22,965 bases of DNA from an uncultured Clostridia bacterium (GTDB lineage Bacteria; Bacillota; Clostridia; Christensenellales; Aristaeellaceae), in the NCBI GenBank assembly GCA_934643825.1, contig CAKUCW010000041.1, positions 1 through 22,965 on the forward strand, written 5' to 3'. Under the pieces are notes generated by a model. That model saw nothing but the letters and a program-made list of their open reading frames with translations, had not been told where the DNA came from and made no database searches. This document shows, in pieces, positions 13,603 to 20,992 of the stretch; the first letter of the stretch is position 1, and every line of letters begins with the position of its first letter. Both the position numbers and the translations under genes were made by a program.

Positions 13603-13617
13603 GCGGTTTAAAGAGGG

Positions 13618-14433
13618 TTAGGCGATTCGCAGGAAAGTGACAGCTGCAACGACATCTGCGGGTTGTGCGGTCAGCGTCACGGAATCCCCGGTCGTCAAGC
13701 TGACGGTCGTTGCACCATTAGACGTGACGAGCGCTTGCAGCACATACGACGCGGCGTTTCCGCCATTCGCGATTCTTGTCTGTGTGGATGGAATTTCCGC
13801 GCCATTACTCCGCAGCACGGCATAGGTATTCAAATTCGTCTGCGGCGGCGCATTCAGCGTGGCAATCACCCAATAGGTACCGGGTGTGGCGAGGGTGAAC
13901 GTCCCTTCATTCTGCACGACAGAGCCGACAGGTTGAGCGGCGAAAGCGGAGAAGGGGACAGGCGTATTGGCTGTGGTGGTCAGCGTTCCGGCGGTACTCC
14001 CGGAGGCATAAGCGGAGAGTTCCGCCGCGCCGGTTGCGCCGGTTGCGCCGGTCGCGCCGGGTACGCCGGGAATGCCCTGTATGCCCTGAGCGCCGGTCGC
14101 GCCGGGTACGCCGGGTACGCCCTGTGGACCTTGAGCGCCGGGAATGCCGGGAACGCCCTGAATGCCCTGCGGACCGGTTGCGCCTGTCGCGCCGGTTGCG
14201 CCCTGCGGACCTTGAGCGCCGCGGGGACCCTGAGCGCCCTGCGGGCCGGTGACGCCCTGAATACCCTGCGGACCCATCGGACCGACGGGACCCTGCATAC
14301 CGTTTGGGCACGTCGGCGGGAACGGGCAGGAGTTACCGCAGCCGCCCGAACAACTTCCACAGCCGAAGCCTACGTTCAGGTTTCCGCGTCCTGCATCGGG
14401 ACAGCATCCCGGATTGGCAACATAATACGGCAA
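13618..14433 (-). CDS. Collagen-like protein with C-terminal BclA-like domain
   Basis: A 271-residue probable surface or spore-coat protein. Residues 1-44 form a cysteine-rich head (GCGSCSGGCGNSCPFPPTC). Residues 45-137 are 31 uninterrupted Gly-X-Y triplets rich in GPQ, GAT, GIQ and GVP. Residues 138-271 form a beta-rich C-terminal domain (GTYWVIATLN, TGDSVTLTAQP, VAAVTFLRIA) like the TNF-like trimerising head of BclA proteins. The start is TTG 14433, with AGGTG 7 bases upstream. No signal peptide is seen, as for known exosporium collagens. Upstream is a CATAGTGTA box that fits sporulation sigma factors. It is divergent from the glycosyltransferase gene. The exosporium role is inference. Confidence 0.88.
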   Translation of the reverse strand: MPYYVANPGCCPDAGRGNLNVGFGCGSCSGGCGNSCPFPPTCPNGMQGPVGPMGPQGIQGVTGPQGAQGPRGAQGPQGATGATGATGPQGIQGVPGIPGAQGPQGVPGVPGATGAQGIQGIPGVPGATGATGATGAAELSAYASGSTAGTLTTTANTPVPFSAFAAQPVGSVVQNEGTFTLATPGTYWVIATLNAPPQTNLNTYAVLRSNGAEIPSTQTRIANGGNAASYVLQALVTSNGATTVSLTTGDSVTLTAQPADVVAAVTFLRIA

Positions 14434-14478
14434 GAAAAGTCACCTGCTTTCAAAGAAATGGGGGAATCGCCCCACGCA

Positions 14479-14506
14479 TACACTATGCTAAAGGGCGTCA
14501 GGGCGT
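14479..14506 (-). promoter_or_regulatory. Possible sigma-K/E-type promoter of the collagen-like gene
   Basis: On the minus strand CATAGTGTA (14487-14479) matches the CATANNNTA -10 pattern of sigma-K, with an AC dinucleotide 17 bases upstream. The sequence is palindromic, so the plus strand reads CATACACTA as well. I see no sigma-A promoter for this gene. Short motif, so the call is weak. Confidence 0.35.
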
Positions 14507-14537
14507 GCGCACGCCGATGCGCCGGAAGGGGGAAGCC

Positions 14538-15632
14538 ATGGCGGAGATTTCGCTTTGCATGATCGTCAGGGACGAGGAAGCGCGGCTGGCGCGGTGTTTA
14601 AAGAGCGTATGCGGCGCGGTCGATGAAATCATCATACTGGACACGGGTTCCATGGACGCGACGAAGACCATCGCCCGCGAGTTTACGCCGAATGTTCACG
14701 ACTACGCGTGGGACGACGACTTTGCCGCGGCGCGTAACGCGTCTTTTGCTCATGCGACGCGCCCATTCATCCTCTGGCTGGACGCGGACGATGTGCTGGA
14801 GAGCACCGAGCGGGAGAAGCTGATTGCGCTCAAGCGTCGCCTGACGGATGACGTCGATGCGGTGATGATGCCGTATCACACGGGGTTCGGCGCGGATGGC
14901 AAGCCGACGCTGATCTACGAGCGGGAGCGGATCGTCAGGCGGGGTGCGGGCTTCCGCTTTTCGGGCGTCGTGCACGAGGCGATGGCGGTATCGGGGCATG
15001 TGCTGCACGCGGACATCATCATCCGCCACGAGCGCGGGGAGAAGCCGCCGCAGGGGCGTCGCAATCTGGACATCTATGAGAAGTGGCTGGCGCGGGGCAG
15101 GGCGCTGAGCGCACGCGACCGATACTACTATGCGCGGGAATGGATGGCGCTGGGCGACTACGCGGCGGGCGAGCGGGAATTTGCGCGTTTTCTGGCGATG
15201 CCGGACGGCTGGATCGAGAACCGGATCGACGCGTGCATTCAGCGGGGCATCTGTCTGCAAAGGCTGGGCAGGCGCGGGGAGGCGGTGCAGTCGTGTCTGG
15301 CGTCCATGGCGATGGCGCAGCCGCGTGCCGAGGCGCTCTGCGTGCTGGGCGAACTGGCGATGCAGCGCGAGGCGTGGCGGGAGGCGGTCTTCTGGTATCG
15401 TGCGGCGCTGCTCTGCGGCAGACCGGAGGCGGGCGGCGCGTTCGTCAGCCCCGATGTATACGGCTATGTGCCGTCGCTTCAGCTCTGCGTCTGCTACGAT
15501 CATCTGGGCGATTATCGTCAGGCGGCGCGGATGAACGAGCGGGCGCTGCTGGAAAAGCCCGGGGACGCCGTCGCGCTGGAGAATCGAAAATACTTTGAAA
15601 AAAGGCTTTCCGGGCAGGTTGGAGGGGAATGA
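14538..15632 (+). CDS. Glycosyltransferase family 2 with C-terminal TPR-like region
   Basis: A predicted cytoplasmic glycosyltransferase of 364 residues. The GT-A nucleotide-binding start MAEISLCMIVRDEEARLARC is followed by DEIIILDTGSMDATKTIA and the metal-binding WLDADD (80-85). HERG near residue 170 resembles the end of the catalytic domain. Residues ~190-350 look like helical TPR pairs (DRYYYAREWMALGDYAAGEREF, NERALLEKPGDAVALEN). The ATG at 14538 follows a GGGGG ribosome binding site. The stop codon overlaps the next ATG by 4 bases (ATGA), so it is translationally coupled to the carboxypeptidase. It could modify the divergent collagen-like protein, but nothing in the sequence proves that. 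Confidence 0.88.
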   Translation: MAEISLCMIVRDEEARLARCLKSVCGAVDEIIILDTGSMDATKTIAREFTPNVHDYAWDDDFAAARNASFAHATRPFILWLDADDVLESTEREKLIALKRRLTDDVDAVMMPYHTGFGADGKPTLIYERERIVRRGAGFRFSGVVHEAMAVSGHVLHADIIIRHERGEKPPQGRRNLDIYEKWLARGRALSARDRYYYAREWMALGDYAAGEREFARFLAMPDGWIENRIDACIQRGICLQRLGRRGEAVQSCLASMAMAQPRAEALCVLGELAMQREAWREAVFWYRAALLCGRPEAGGAFVSPDVYGYVPSLQLCVCYDHLGDYRQAARMNERALLEKPGDAVALENRKYFEKRLSGQVGGE

Positions 15633-16744
15633 AAACGAAAAGATGGGCGGCAGGGCTTTTCATTGCCCTGATTTTTATGTATAATCATCTTGGGGGTTTA
15701 GCGCAGGGCGAAACCAGCGCTAAAGCCGCCTGCGTGATGGAGCTTGAAACCGGGCGCGTGCTGTTTGAATACAACATGCACGCCCGCCTGCCGATGGCTT
15801 CGACCACCAAGGTCATGACGGCGCTTCTGGCGCTGGAACTGGGCGAGCCGGAAAGCCGGGTCACCTGTTCGGAAAACGCCTTCGGCATGCCGGGAACATC
15901 CATCTATCTGGCGCAGGGCGAAACGCTGACGCTTCGGGAGATGCTTCTGGGGCTGATGCTCGCCAGCGGCAACGACGCTGCCGTCGCCATTTCGGAGCAG
16001 ATTGCGGGCAGCACGGCGCGGTTTGTCGAGCTGATGAATCGCCGGGCGGCGGAGCTGGGCGCGGTGCATACGCATTTTGCCAATCCTCACGGTCTGCCGG
16101 AGGATACGCATGTGACGACCGCGTACGATCTGGCGCTCATCGCCCGGGCGGCGATGGGCAATGACGCGTTTCGTCAGCTGGTTTCGACGCGGCGTGCCGT
16201 CATCCCATGGGAGGGTCGCGCCTACGGGCGGCAGCTGAAAAATAAGAATCGGCTGCTTGAAAGCTATCCCGGCGCAACCGGCATCAAGACGGGGTTCACC
16301 AGCAGGGCAGGGCGGTGTCTGGTTTTCGGCGCGAGCCGGGACGGCATGGAGCTGGTCGGCGTTGTGCTGAATTGCCCGGATTGGTTCGATGAGGCGGCGC
16401 GGCTGATGGATGGCTGCTTTGAGAGCTATTCCATGGTGCGCGTGCTGGCGCCCACGATGCCCGCGGGGAAGATTGCCGTCGAGGGCGGCAGACAGCAGAC
16501 TGCGCAGCTCTGCGCCATGCAGAATCTGCGCGTGCCGCTCAGAGAGGGCGAAACGGCGCAGGTGATTCTCGATGTTCCGGAGAGCATCCGCGCCCCGGGC
16601 TATGCCGGTATGCACGTCGGCACGGTGTATGTGCGGGTCGGCGGGCAGACGCTTGCCAGATGCGAAATCGTTTTGAGCGAGTATGTGGAGAGCGCACATC
16701 TGACGCTGGATATCCGGCGCGTCGTGTCCAGATGGATGCCGTAA
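15629..16744 (+). CDS. D-alanyl-D-alanine carboxypeptidase (DacF/PBP5 type)
   Basis: This exported penicillin-binding protein trims the terminal D-alanine of peptidoglycan stem peptides. The 371-residue product starts with a signal peptide (about residues 1-28: basic MKTKR, then a hydrophobic stretch, LAQGETS). Active-site motifs are STTK (58-61), SGN (113-115) and KTG (220-222). A PBP5-like C-terminal beta domain follows from about residue 265. There is no clear C-terminal amphipathic anchor, except possibly the last ~20 residues (HLTLDIRRVVSRWMP). It overlaps the upstream glycosyltransferase by 4 bases. Hairpin repeats begin within 10 bases of its stop codon. Confidence 0.95.
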   Translation: MKTKRWAAGLFIALIFMYNHLGGLAQGETSAKAACVMELETGRVLFEYNMHARLPMASTTKVMTALLALELGEPESRVTCSENAFGMPGTSIYLAQGETLTLREMLLGLMLASGNDAAVAISEQIAGSTARFVELMNRRAAELGAVHTHFANPHGLPEDTHVTTAYDLALIARAAMGNDAFRQLVSTRRAVIPWEGRAYGRQLKNKNRLLESYPGATGIKTGFTSRAGRCLVFGASRDGMELVGVVLNCPDWFDEAARLMDGCFESYSMVRVLAPTMPAGKIAVEGGRQQTAQLCAMQNLRVPLREGETAQVILDVPESIRAPGYAGMHVGTVYVRVGGQTLARCEIVLSEYVESAHLTLDIRRVVSRWMP

Positions 16745-16751
16745 GAAGAAC

Positions 16752-16832
16752 GTTGGGGTTTCACCCCAAACCCCACCAAGAACCTGAGGTTCTTGGATTT
16801 CCCCCCTTTCATGTATCGCAAAGCGATACATG
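16752..16832 (+). repeat. Three successive hairpins after the carboxypeptidase gene
   Basis: TTGGGGTTTCACCCCAA, AAGAACCTGAGGTTCTT and CATGTATCGCAAAGCGATACATGG follow one another. The second and third recur after the TPR gene (20911-20962) as CAGGAACCTGAGGTTCCTG and CATGGATCACGTTGTGATCCATGG-type hairpins, with paired changes in both arms. None is followed by a T-run. Confidence 0.7.
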
Positions 16833-16851
16833 GACGAAGAGTATATTCAAA

Positions 16852-16925
16852 CTGCCGCGAAGCGAAAAAGGGGTTTGGGGACGATGTTCCCAAGCGGGCA
16901 TGGGCGGCAGCCCATCGTGACCCAG
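16852..16925 (+). repeat. Hairpin cassette in the leader of the pseudouridine synthase
   Basis: CTGCCGCGAAGCGAAAAAG, slot 2 with TTGGGGACGATGTTCCCAA, slot 3 with ATGGGCGGCAGCCCAT, then CGTGACCC. It ends 20 bases before the start codon at 16945. Confidence 0.75.
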
Positions 16926-16944
16926 ACAATAAAGGAGAAAATTC

Positions 16945-17655
16945 ATGAGATTGCAGAAATATATGGCGATGTGCGGCGTAGCCGCCCGCCGTAAATGCGA
17001 GGAAATCATCGCCAGCGGACGCGTGGCGGTCAACGGACAGATCATCACCGAGATGGGCACACAGGTGGAGGATGGCGACGTGGTGACGCTCGATGGGCAG
17101 GTCATCACCCCCGAAGAGGAAAAGCGCTATGTCCTGTATCATAAGCCCGCGGGCGAGGTGACGACCGTCAGCGATGATAAGGGACGCGAAACGGTGATGG
17201 ATAAGTTTAAGGATTTCCCCGTGCGCCTGTATCCCGTCGGCAGACTGGATTATGATAGCGAGGGGCTGCTCCTGCTGACCAATGACGGCGAGCTGGCACA
17301 GCGGCTGACGCATCCCTCCTGCGAGGTGGATAAGGTGTATCTGGCGCGTGTGACGGGGAACCCGAGTAATGACGCGCTGAGTAAACTGCGCCGAGGCGTC
17401 TATATGGAGGGCGATGAACGGAGAACCTATCCGGCTCAGGTGCGCGTCGTCCGCGATGAGAGCCTGTTCTCCGATATTCTGGTGACGATCCATGAGGGAC
17501 GTAACCGTCAGGTGCGCCGGATGTTCGACGCAATCGGACATAAGGTGCTGCTCCTGCGCCGCGTCCGCTTCGGTGCGCTGGATCTGGGTGACCTTAAACG
17601 CGGTGAGTGGCGTGAATTGACCCCGGAAGAAGTCGCCGAACTGAAAAAACTCTAA
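16945..17655 (+). CDS. RsuA/RluB-family pseudouridine synthase
   Basis: This enzyme converts a specific uridine of ribosomal RNA to pseudouridine. The 236-residue product has an S4 RNA-binding domain at residues 1-48 (MRLQKYMAMCGVAARRKCEEI), then the catalytic domain with VGRLDYDSEGLLLLTNDG, whose D102 is the expected nucleophile. EVDKVYLARV and EGRNRQVRRMFDAIGH are also family segments. By similarity it is closer to the 23S-acting RluB group than to RsuA, but the target base cannot be fixed from sequence. AAGGAG lies 7 bases before the ATG. No separate promoter is clear, and the gene may be read through from the carboxypeptidase. Confidence 0.93.
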   Translation: MRLQKYMAMCGVAARRKCEEIIASGRVAVNGQIITEMGTQVEDGDVVTLDGQVITPEEEKRYVLYHKPAGEVTTVSDDKGRETVMDKFKDFPVRLYPVGRLDYDSEGLLLLTNDGELAQRLTHPSCEVDKVYLARVTGNPSNDALSKLRRGVYMEGDERRTYPAQVRVVRDESLFSDILVTIHEGRNRQVRRMFDAIGHKVLLLRRVRFGALDLGDLKRGEWRELTPEEVAELKKL

Positions 17656-17667
17656 GCCAAGCTAATT

Positions 17668-17760
17668 AAACCGCCGCGAAGCGAAGAAAGGGTGCAGGGA
17701 ACGAAGTTCCTTGCTGGGGCTTGGGGCAAAGCCCCAAACGTAACCCATCGTTCCCCCCAA
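17668..17760 (+). repeat. Hairpin cassette after the pseudouridine synthase gene
   Basis: AAACCGCCGCGAAGCG, slot 2 with GGAACGAAGTTCC, slot 3 with TTGGGGCAAAGCCCCAA, then ACGTAACCC. It starts 12 bases after the stop codon, as the same cassette does after ruvB. Confidence 0.82.
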
Positions 17761-17790
17761 AAAAATCGCAAAGCGAAAAAGAAAAAGTAG

Positions 17791-17813
17791 TCAGGGAGCG
17801 AAGCGATACCTGA
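17791..17813 (+). repeat. TCAGG/CCTGA hairpin with GCGAAGCG loop
   Basis: This is a further copy of the short hairpin, again directly next to a cassette. The rest of 17761-17858 holds no recognisable gene. Confidence 0.7.
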
Positions 17814-17858
17814 CGGACGGCTTGCACACAAAAATCGAACATTTCAGGAAACTAAGCG

Positions 17859-17930
17859 TTTGGAATATGGGGCTTTGCCCCATCGCCCCACCAAAGGGCT
17901 TTCCGCTCGCCCTTTGGAAACCTTCGGACG
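17859..17930 (-). repeat. CCAAAGGGC-type hairpin cassette, compact copy
   Basis: On the minus strand CCAAAGGGC pairs with GCCCTTTGG across GAGCGGAAA-like loop sequence, and ATGGGGCAAAGCCCCAT follows. This is the shorter form of the cassette at 8683-8775. Confidence 0.75.
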
Positions 17931-17997
17931 CAAATGCTTCGTTTTATTCTTGAAAGATCGGTGTTTTTAGTTTGATAGCTCTTCGCTAACCCGGTTG

Positions 17998-18090
17998 AAG
18001 CCGCCGCGAAGCGAAGAAAGAGTGCAGGGAACGAAGTTCCTTGCTGGGGTTTGGGGCAAAGCCCCAAACGTACCCCCACCGTTCCCCCAA
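17998..18090 (+). repeat. Hairpin cassette in the leader of the TPR gene
   Basis: GCCGCCGCGAAGCG, slot 2 with GGAACGAAGTTCC, slot 3 with TTGGGGCAAAGCCCCAA, then ACGTACCCCCACC. It ends about 25 bases before the start codon at 18115. A weak TTGAAA (near 17951) with no convincing -10 is the only promoter hint upstream. Confidence 0.8.
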
Positions 18091-18114
18091 TAACCATACA
18101 ACGAGGTTTTGAAC

Positions 18115-20919
18115 ATGAAGAGCGATTTAACCTGTCCGGTTGAGGTCGTCAGCGTGGCGATCCAGCGGGAAAACGAAGATACGAAAGATAATGGGCAGAT
18201 TCTCTGCTATATCGAGTTTTTCAACCTTTCGGATAAGGTGATCGACAGCATTCAGATGAATATCATCTGCTTTGATGCGCAGGAGGCAAGGCTCGGCGGC
18301 AGACTCGTCCGCACAGGCGTCCATGGCGAGCCGAGAGAACGCTTCGCGGGCGCGTTCGCCCCCGAACATGTCGAGGGCGTCGTGCGCGTGGAAGCATCGG
18401 TCGAAAAGGTCTGGTATCAGGACGGCGTCATCTGGCGTAGGGAAGAACGCAATGTCCGCGAGTATACGCCGAATGCCCTGCCGCCCGGGCGTGAACTGGA
18501 TCGGCTCCGCGCTGTCGCGGGCGCTGATGCCGTCGGCTATGCCCGTGAGGATGATACGGTCTGGCTGTGCGTCTGCGGTCGGGCAAACCGCACGAGCGAT
18601 GACCAGTGCCTGCGCTGCGGTCGGGAACGCGCTAAGACCCTCAAGGCGTATTCCTTCGCTACGATCGATTCGACGGTCGGTCGGAAGGAACGGTTGCTCG
18701 AGGAACAGACGCGGGAAAACCTGCGCCGCTCCAGCGAACAGACCGTCAAAGCGATGAAGGCGGAACAGAAAAAGCGCAAAAAGCAGACCCGGCGCTTTAA
18801 AATCGTCATCGGTCTGCTCAGCACGGCGGCAGTCCTGCTGGCAATGGCGCGGTGGGGCGTGCCGTATGGCGCAAGCCTCTATGCCCGCGATCAGCTCAAT
18901 AAGGGGCTGGCGGCAAACGCGAAGGAAATCTACGCCTTCGTGGACGCCTATTGGCAGGATGAGTTCGGCGCGAAGGAAGGCATGGACGCCGCGGAACGCA
19001 AGATTATCGACGGGCTGATGAATGTCGGCACGGATAGCGCGTATGAACAGGCGGCAGAGCGTGCCTATGCGCTCGGCGATGAGGTTCGCTATGGAAAAGC
19101 CGTCGTTGCGCGGGCGCGTCTGGCGATGAATAGCGGCGATCCCGATCGGGCGGAAGCGCTGCTCACGCCCCTCGGGGATAACCCGGAGGCGCAGGAGCTG
19201 CTCCATGAGCTGATTTACAGCGTCGCCGCGACGGCAAAGGAACAGCTGGATTATCCGACCGCCATCGAGCGCTTTGCCTCGCTGGGCGATTACAGCGACG
19301 CGGCGGCACAGCGCGAGGACAGCATCTACCTGTATGGGCGTCAGCTGATGCGTGCGGGCGAATATCAGGCGGCGTGCGACCAGTTCATGCTCGTTTCGGA
19401 TGTCGGCGACGCGCTGGCGCTGATTCGCCAATGCCGCTATGCGCTGGCGGATGAGCAGCAGAAGGCGGGCGAATATGAAGCCGCCGCCGAGCTGTATGAA
19501 AGCCTTGGCGTGTATGAAGAGGCGGAAACCCGGGCGAAAACCTGCCGCTATATGGCGGGTATGGATGCGCTCGGCAAGGGTGAGCTGGAAAAAGCCGCCG
19601 AGCAGCTGAAGCTCGCGGACGATTATGAGGACGCGGCGGAGAAGTTCGGCGACGCGGCGCGGACGCTGGGTCATGCCGCCGTGGAGGCGGGCGATTACCT
19701 GACCGCGATCCATTGGCTTGAGCAGCTCCCGCACGATGAGGAAACGGAACAGACGCTGAATCAGGCGACCTATGCCTACGCCGAACAGCTCGAGAAGGAA
19801 GGACAGCGGGAAGCCGCCGCGACGGAATTCTATTCGCTGGGCGGTTATCAGGACGCACAGGCACGCGGAAACGCGCTGGAATATGCCCTCGCCGTCGAGG
19901 AAAAGGCGACCGATCTGGAATCTGCCCTCGACCGCTTTGAGCTGCTGGGCGGCTATCAGGACGCCAAGGCGCAGGCGGAGGCGTGCCGCTATGCCATCGC
20001 GCAGAAGGCGTTTGAGCAGGGGCAGTTTGAGGATGCGCTGGAAGGCTTTTCCGCCCTCGGCGATTTCTCGGACGCCAAGGTACAGGCGCAGCGCTGCCGC
20101 TATGCGCTGGCGCAGACCGCCTATGAACAGGGCGATTATGAGAACGCGGCGGCGCTGTTTGAGGCGTGCGGCGCGTATCTGGATGCGGAGGATGGCGCTC
20201 TGCGTGCCCGCTATGCGCAGGCAGACGCGCTGTTTGACGCGGGCGAATATGAGCTTGCCGCGAAGGGCTTTGCCGCGCTGGGCAGTTATGAGGATGCCAA
20301 GCAGCGCGTGAGCGCCAGCGAGGATGCGTGGCTGGGGAAGGCGCATAACAGCGCGAAGCTCGATATGGATCTGGGGGATTACGCCGCCGTGGTGGATGAG
20401 CTGGAAGCGTATCAGCAGAGCGACCTGCCCGAGCGATACGCCGACATGCGCGAGCTGTATGAGCAGGCGTGCCTCAACCGGGCGCAGGAGCTGATTGCGC
20501 AGAACAAGCCGCTCGACGCTCTGCCGCTGCTGGAAAAGATTCCGAACAGCAAGACGGCGAAGAAGCTGCTGGACGCGTATGTCTACCAGCTCATCGGCAG
20601 ATGGAAGGACACCCGCGGGACGGAGTACATCTTCCGCCGGGACGGTTCCTGCCGCATCGACGGGAAAGAGGGCTATTTCGGCGGCAAGGGTTACGAGATC
20701 ACAGTCGGCGAAGAACCCTATCCGACGACCGGCGAATACAGCGTCGTCAGCGTGAAGCGCAGCGCCGTGACCCTGCGCGGCATACAGAGCGGCAAGACGA
20801 TTCGCCTGAACTATCTGGGCGAGCCGACGCCGAAGGACGAGGAGAGCGAAGAGGACGAGGAGAACGAGGGGGACGTGGGAACGGCTGGGACGCTGTCCCA
20901 GACCCTGTCAGGAACCTGA
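18115..20919 (+). CDS. Large zinc-ribbon, membrane and TPR-like repeat protein of unknown function
   Basis: A 934-residue protein that I do not recognise as a named family. Residues 1-140 look like a beta-rich domain. A zinc ribbon follows with C152, C154, C165 and C168 (CVCG...CLRCG). Residues 185-228 are charged and helical, ending in the basic KKRKKQTRR. One membrane helix spans about 229-250. Residues ~265-815 contain many ~37-residue TPR/SEL1-like repeats with the pattern CRYALA...G.YE.AA..F..LG.Y.DA. Residues ~822-905 form a C-terminal beta domain (LIGRWKDTRGTEYIFRRDG), then an acidic tail. The zinc ribbon probably faces the cytoplasm and the repeats lie outside. ATG 18115 has GAGG 8 bases upstream. 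The stop codon lies inside a repeat hairpin. Confidence 0.85.
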   Translation: MKSDLTCPVEVVSVAIQRENEDTKDNGQILCYIEFFNLSDKVIDSIQMNIICFDAQEARLGGRLVRTGVHGEPRERFAGAFAPEHVEGVVRVEASVEKVWYQDGVIWRREERNVREYTPNALPPGRELDRLRAVAGADAVGYAREDDTVWLCVCGRANRTSDDQCLRCGRERAKTLKAYSFATIDSTVGRKERLLEEQTRENLRRSSEQTVKAMKAEQKKRKKQTRRFKIVIGLLSTAAVLLAMARWGVPYGASLYARDQLNKGLAANAKEIYAFVDAYWQDEFGAKEGMDAAERKIIDGLMNVGTDSAYEQAAERAYALGDEVRYGKAVVARARLAMNSGDPDRAEALLTPLGDNPEAQELLHELIYSVAATAKEQLDYPTAIERFASLGDYSDAAAQREDSIYLYGRQLMRAGEYQAACDQFMLVSDVGDALALIRQCRYALADEQQKAGEYEAAAELYESLGVYEEAETRAKTCRYMAGMDALGKGELEKAAEQLKLADDYEDAAEKFGDAARTLGHAAVEAGDYLTAIHWLEQLPHDEETEQTLNQATYAYAEQLEKEGQREAAATEFYSLGGYQDAQARGNALEYALAVEEKATDLESALDRFELLGGYQDAKAQAEACRYAIAQKAFEQGQFEDALEGFSALGDFSDAKVQAQRCRYALAQTAYEQGDYENAAALFEACGAYLDAEDGALRARYAQADALFDAGEYELAAKGFAALGSYEDAKQRVSASEDAWLGKAHNSAKLDMDLGDYAAVVDELEAYQQSDLPERYADMRELYEQACLNRAQELIAQNKPLDALPLLEKIPNSKTAKKLLDAYVYQLIGRWKDTRGTEYIFRRDGSCRIDGKEGYFGGKGYEITVGEEPYPTTGEYSVVSVKRSAVTLRGIQSGKTIRLNYLGEPTPKDEESEEDEENEGDVGTAGTLSQTLSGT

Positions 20920-20962
20920 GGTTCCTGAACTTCCCGCTTCATGGATCACGTTGTGATCCATG
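20911..20962 (+). repeat. Two hairpins overlapping the end of the TPR gene
   Basis: CAGGAACCTGAGGTTCCTG contains the stop codon TGA (20917-20919) of the TPR gene. It is followed by a CATGGATCAC / GTGATCCATG hairpin. The same pair in changed form follows the carboxypeptidase gene at 16778-16832. Confidence 0.75.
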
Positions 20963-20992
20963 GAGGGCGTTCTGACTCTGGCACTTTGTTGA

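Noticed and set aside
12614..13617. CRISPR array, because of repeated similar segments.
   Set aside because: Repeats are long, palindromic, in both orientations and irregularly spaced. There are no unique spacers of constant length and no cas genes.
12257..13621. Open frames across the cassettes that repeatedly encode ALPQAPARNFVPCTLSPLR-like peptides, also at 7265-7498 and 8536-8808.
   Set aside because: They recur wherever the GGAACGAAGTTCC cassette lies, in several frames and on both strands, lack ribosome binding sites and change with the hairpin type. They are by-products of stop-poor palindromic repeats.
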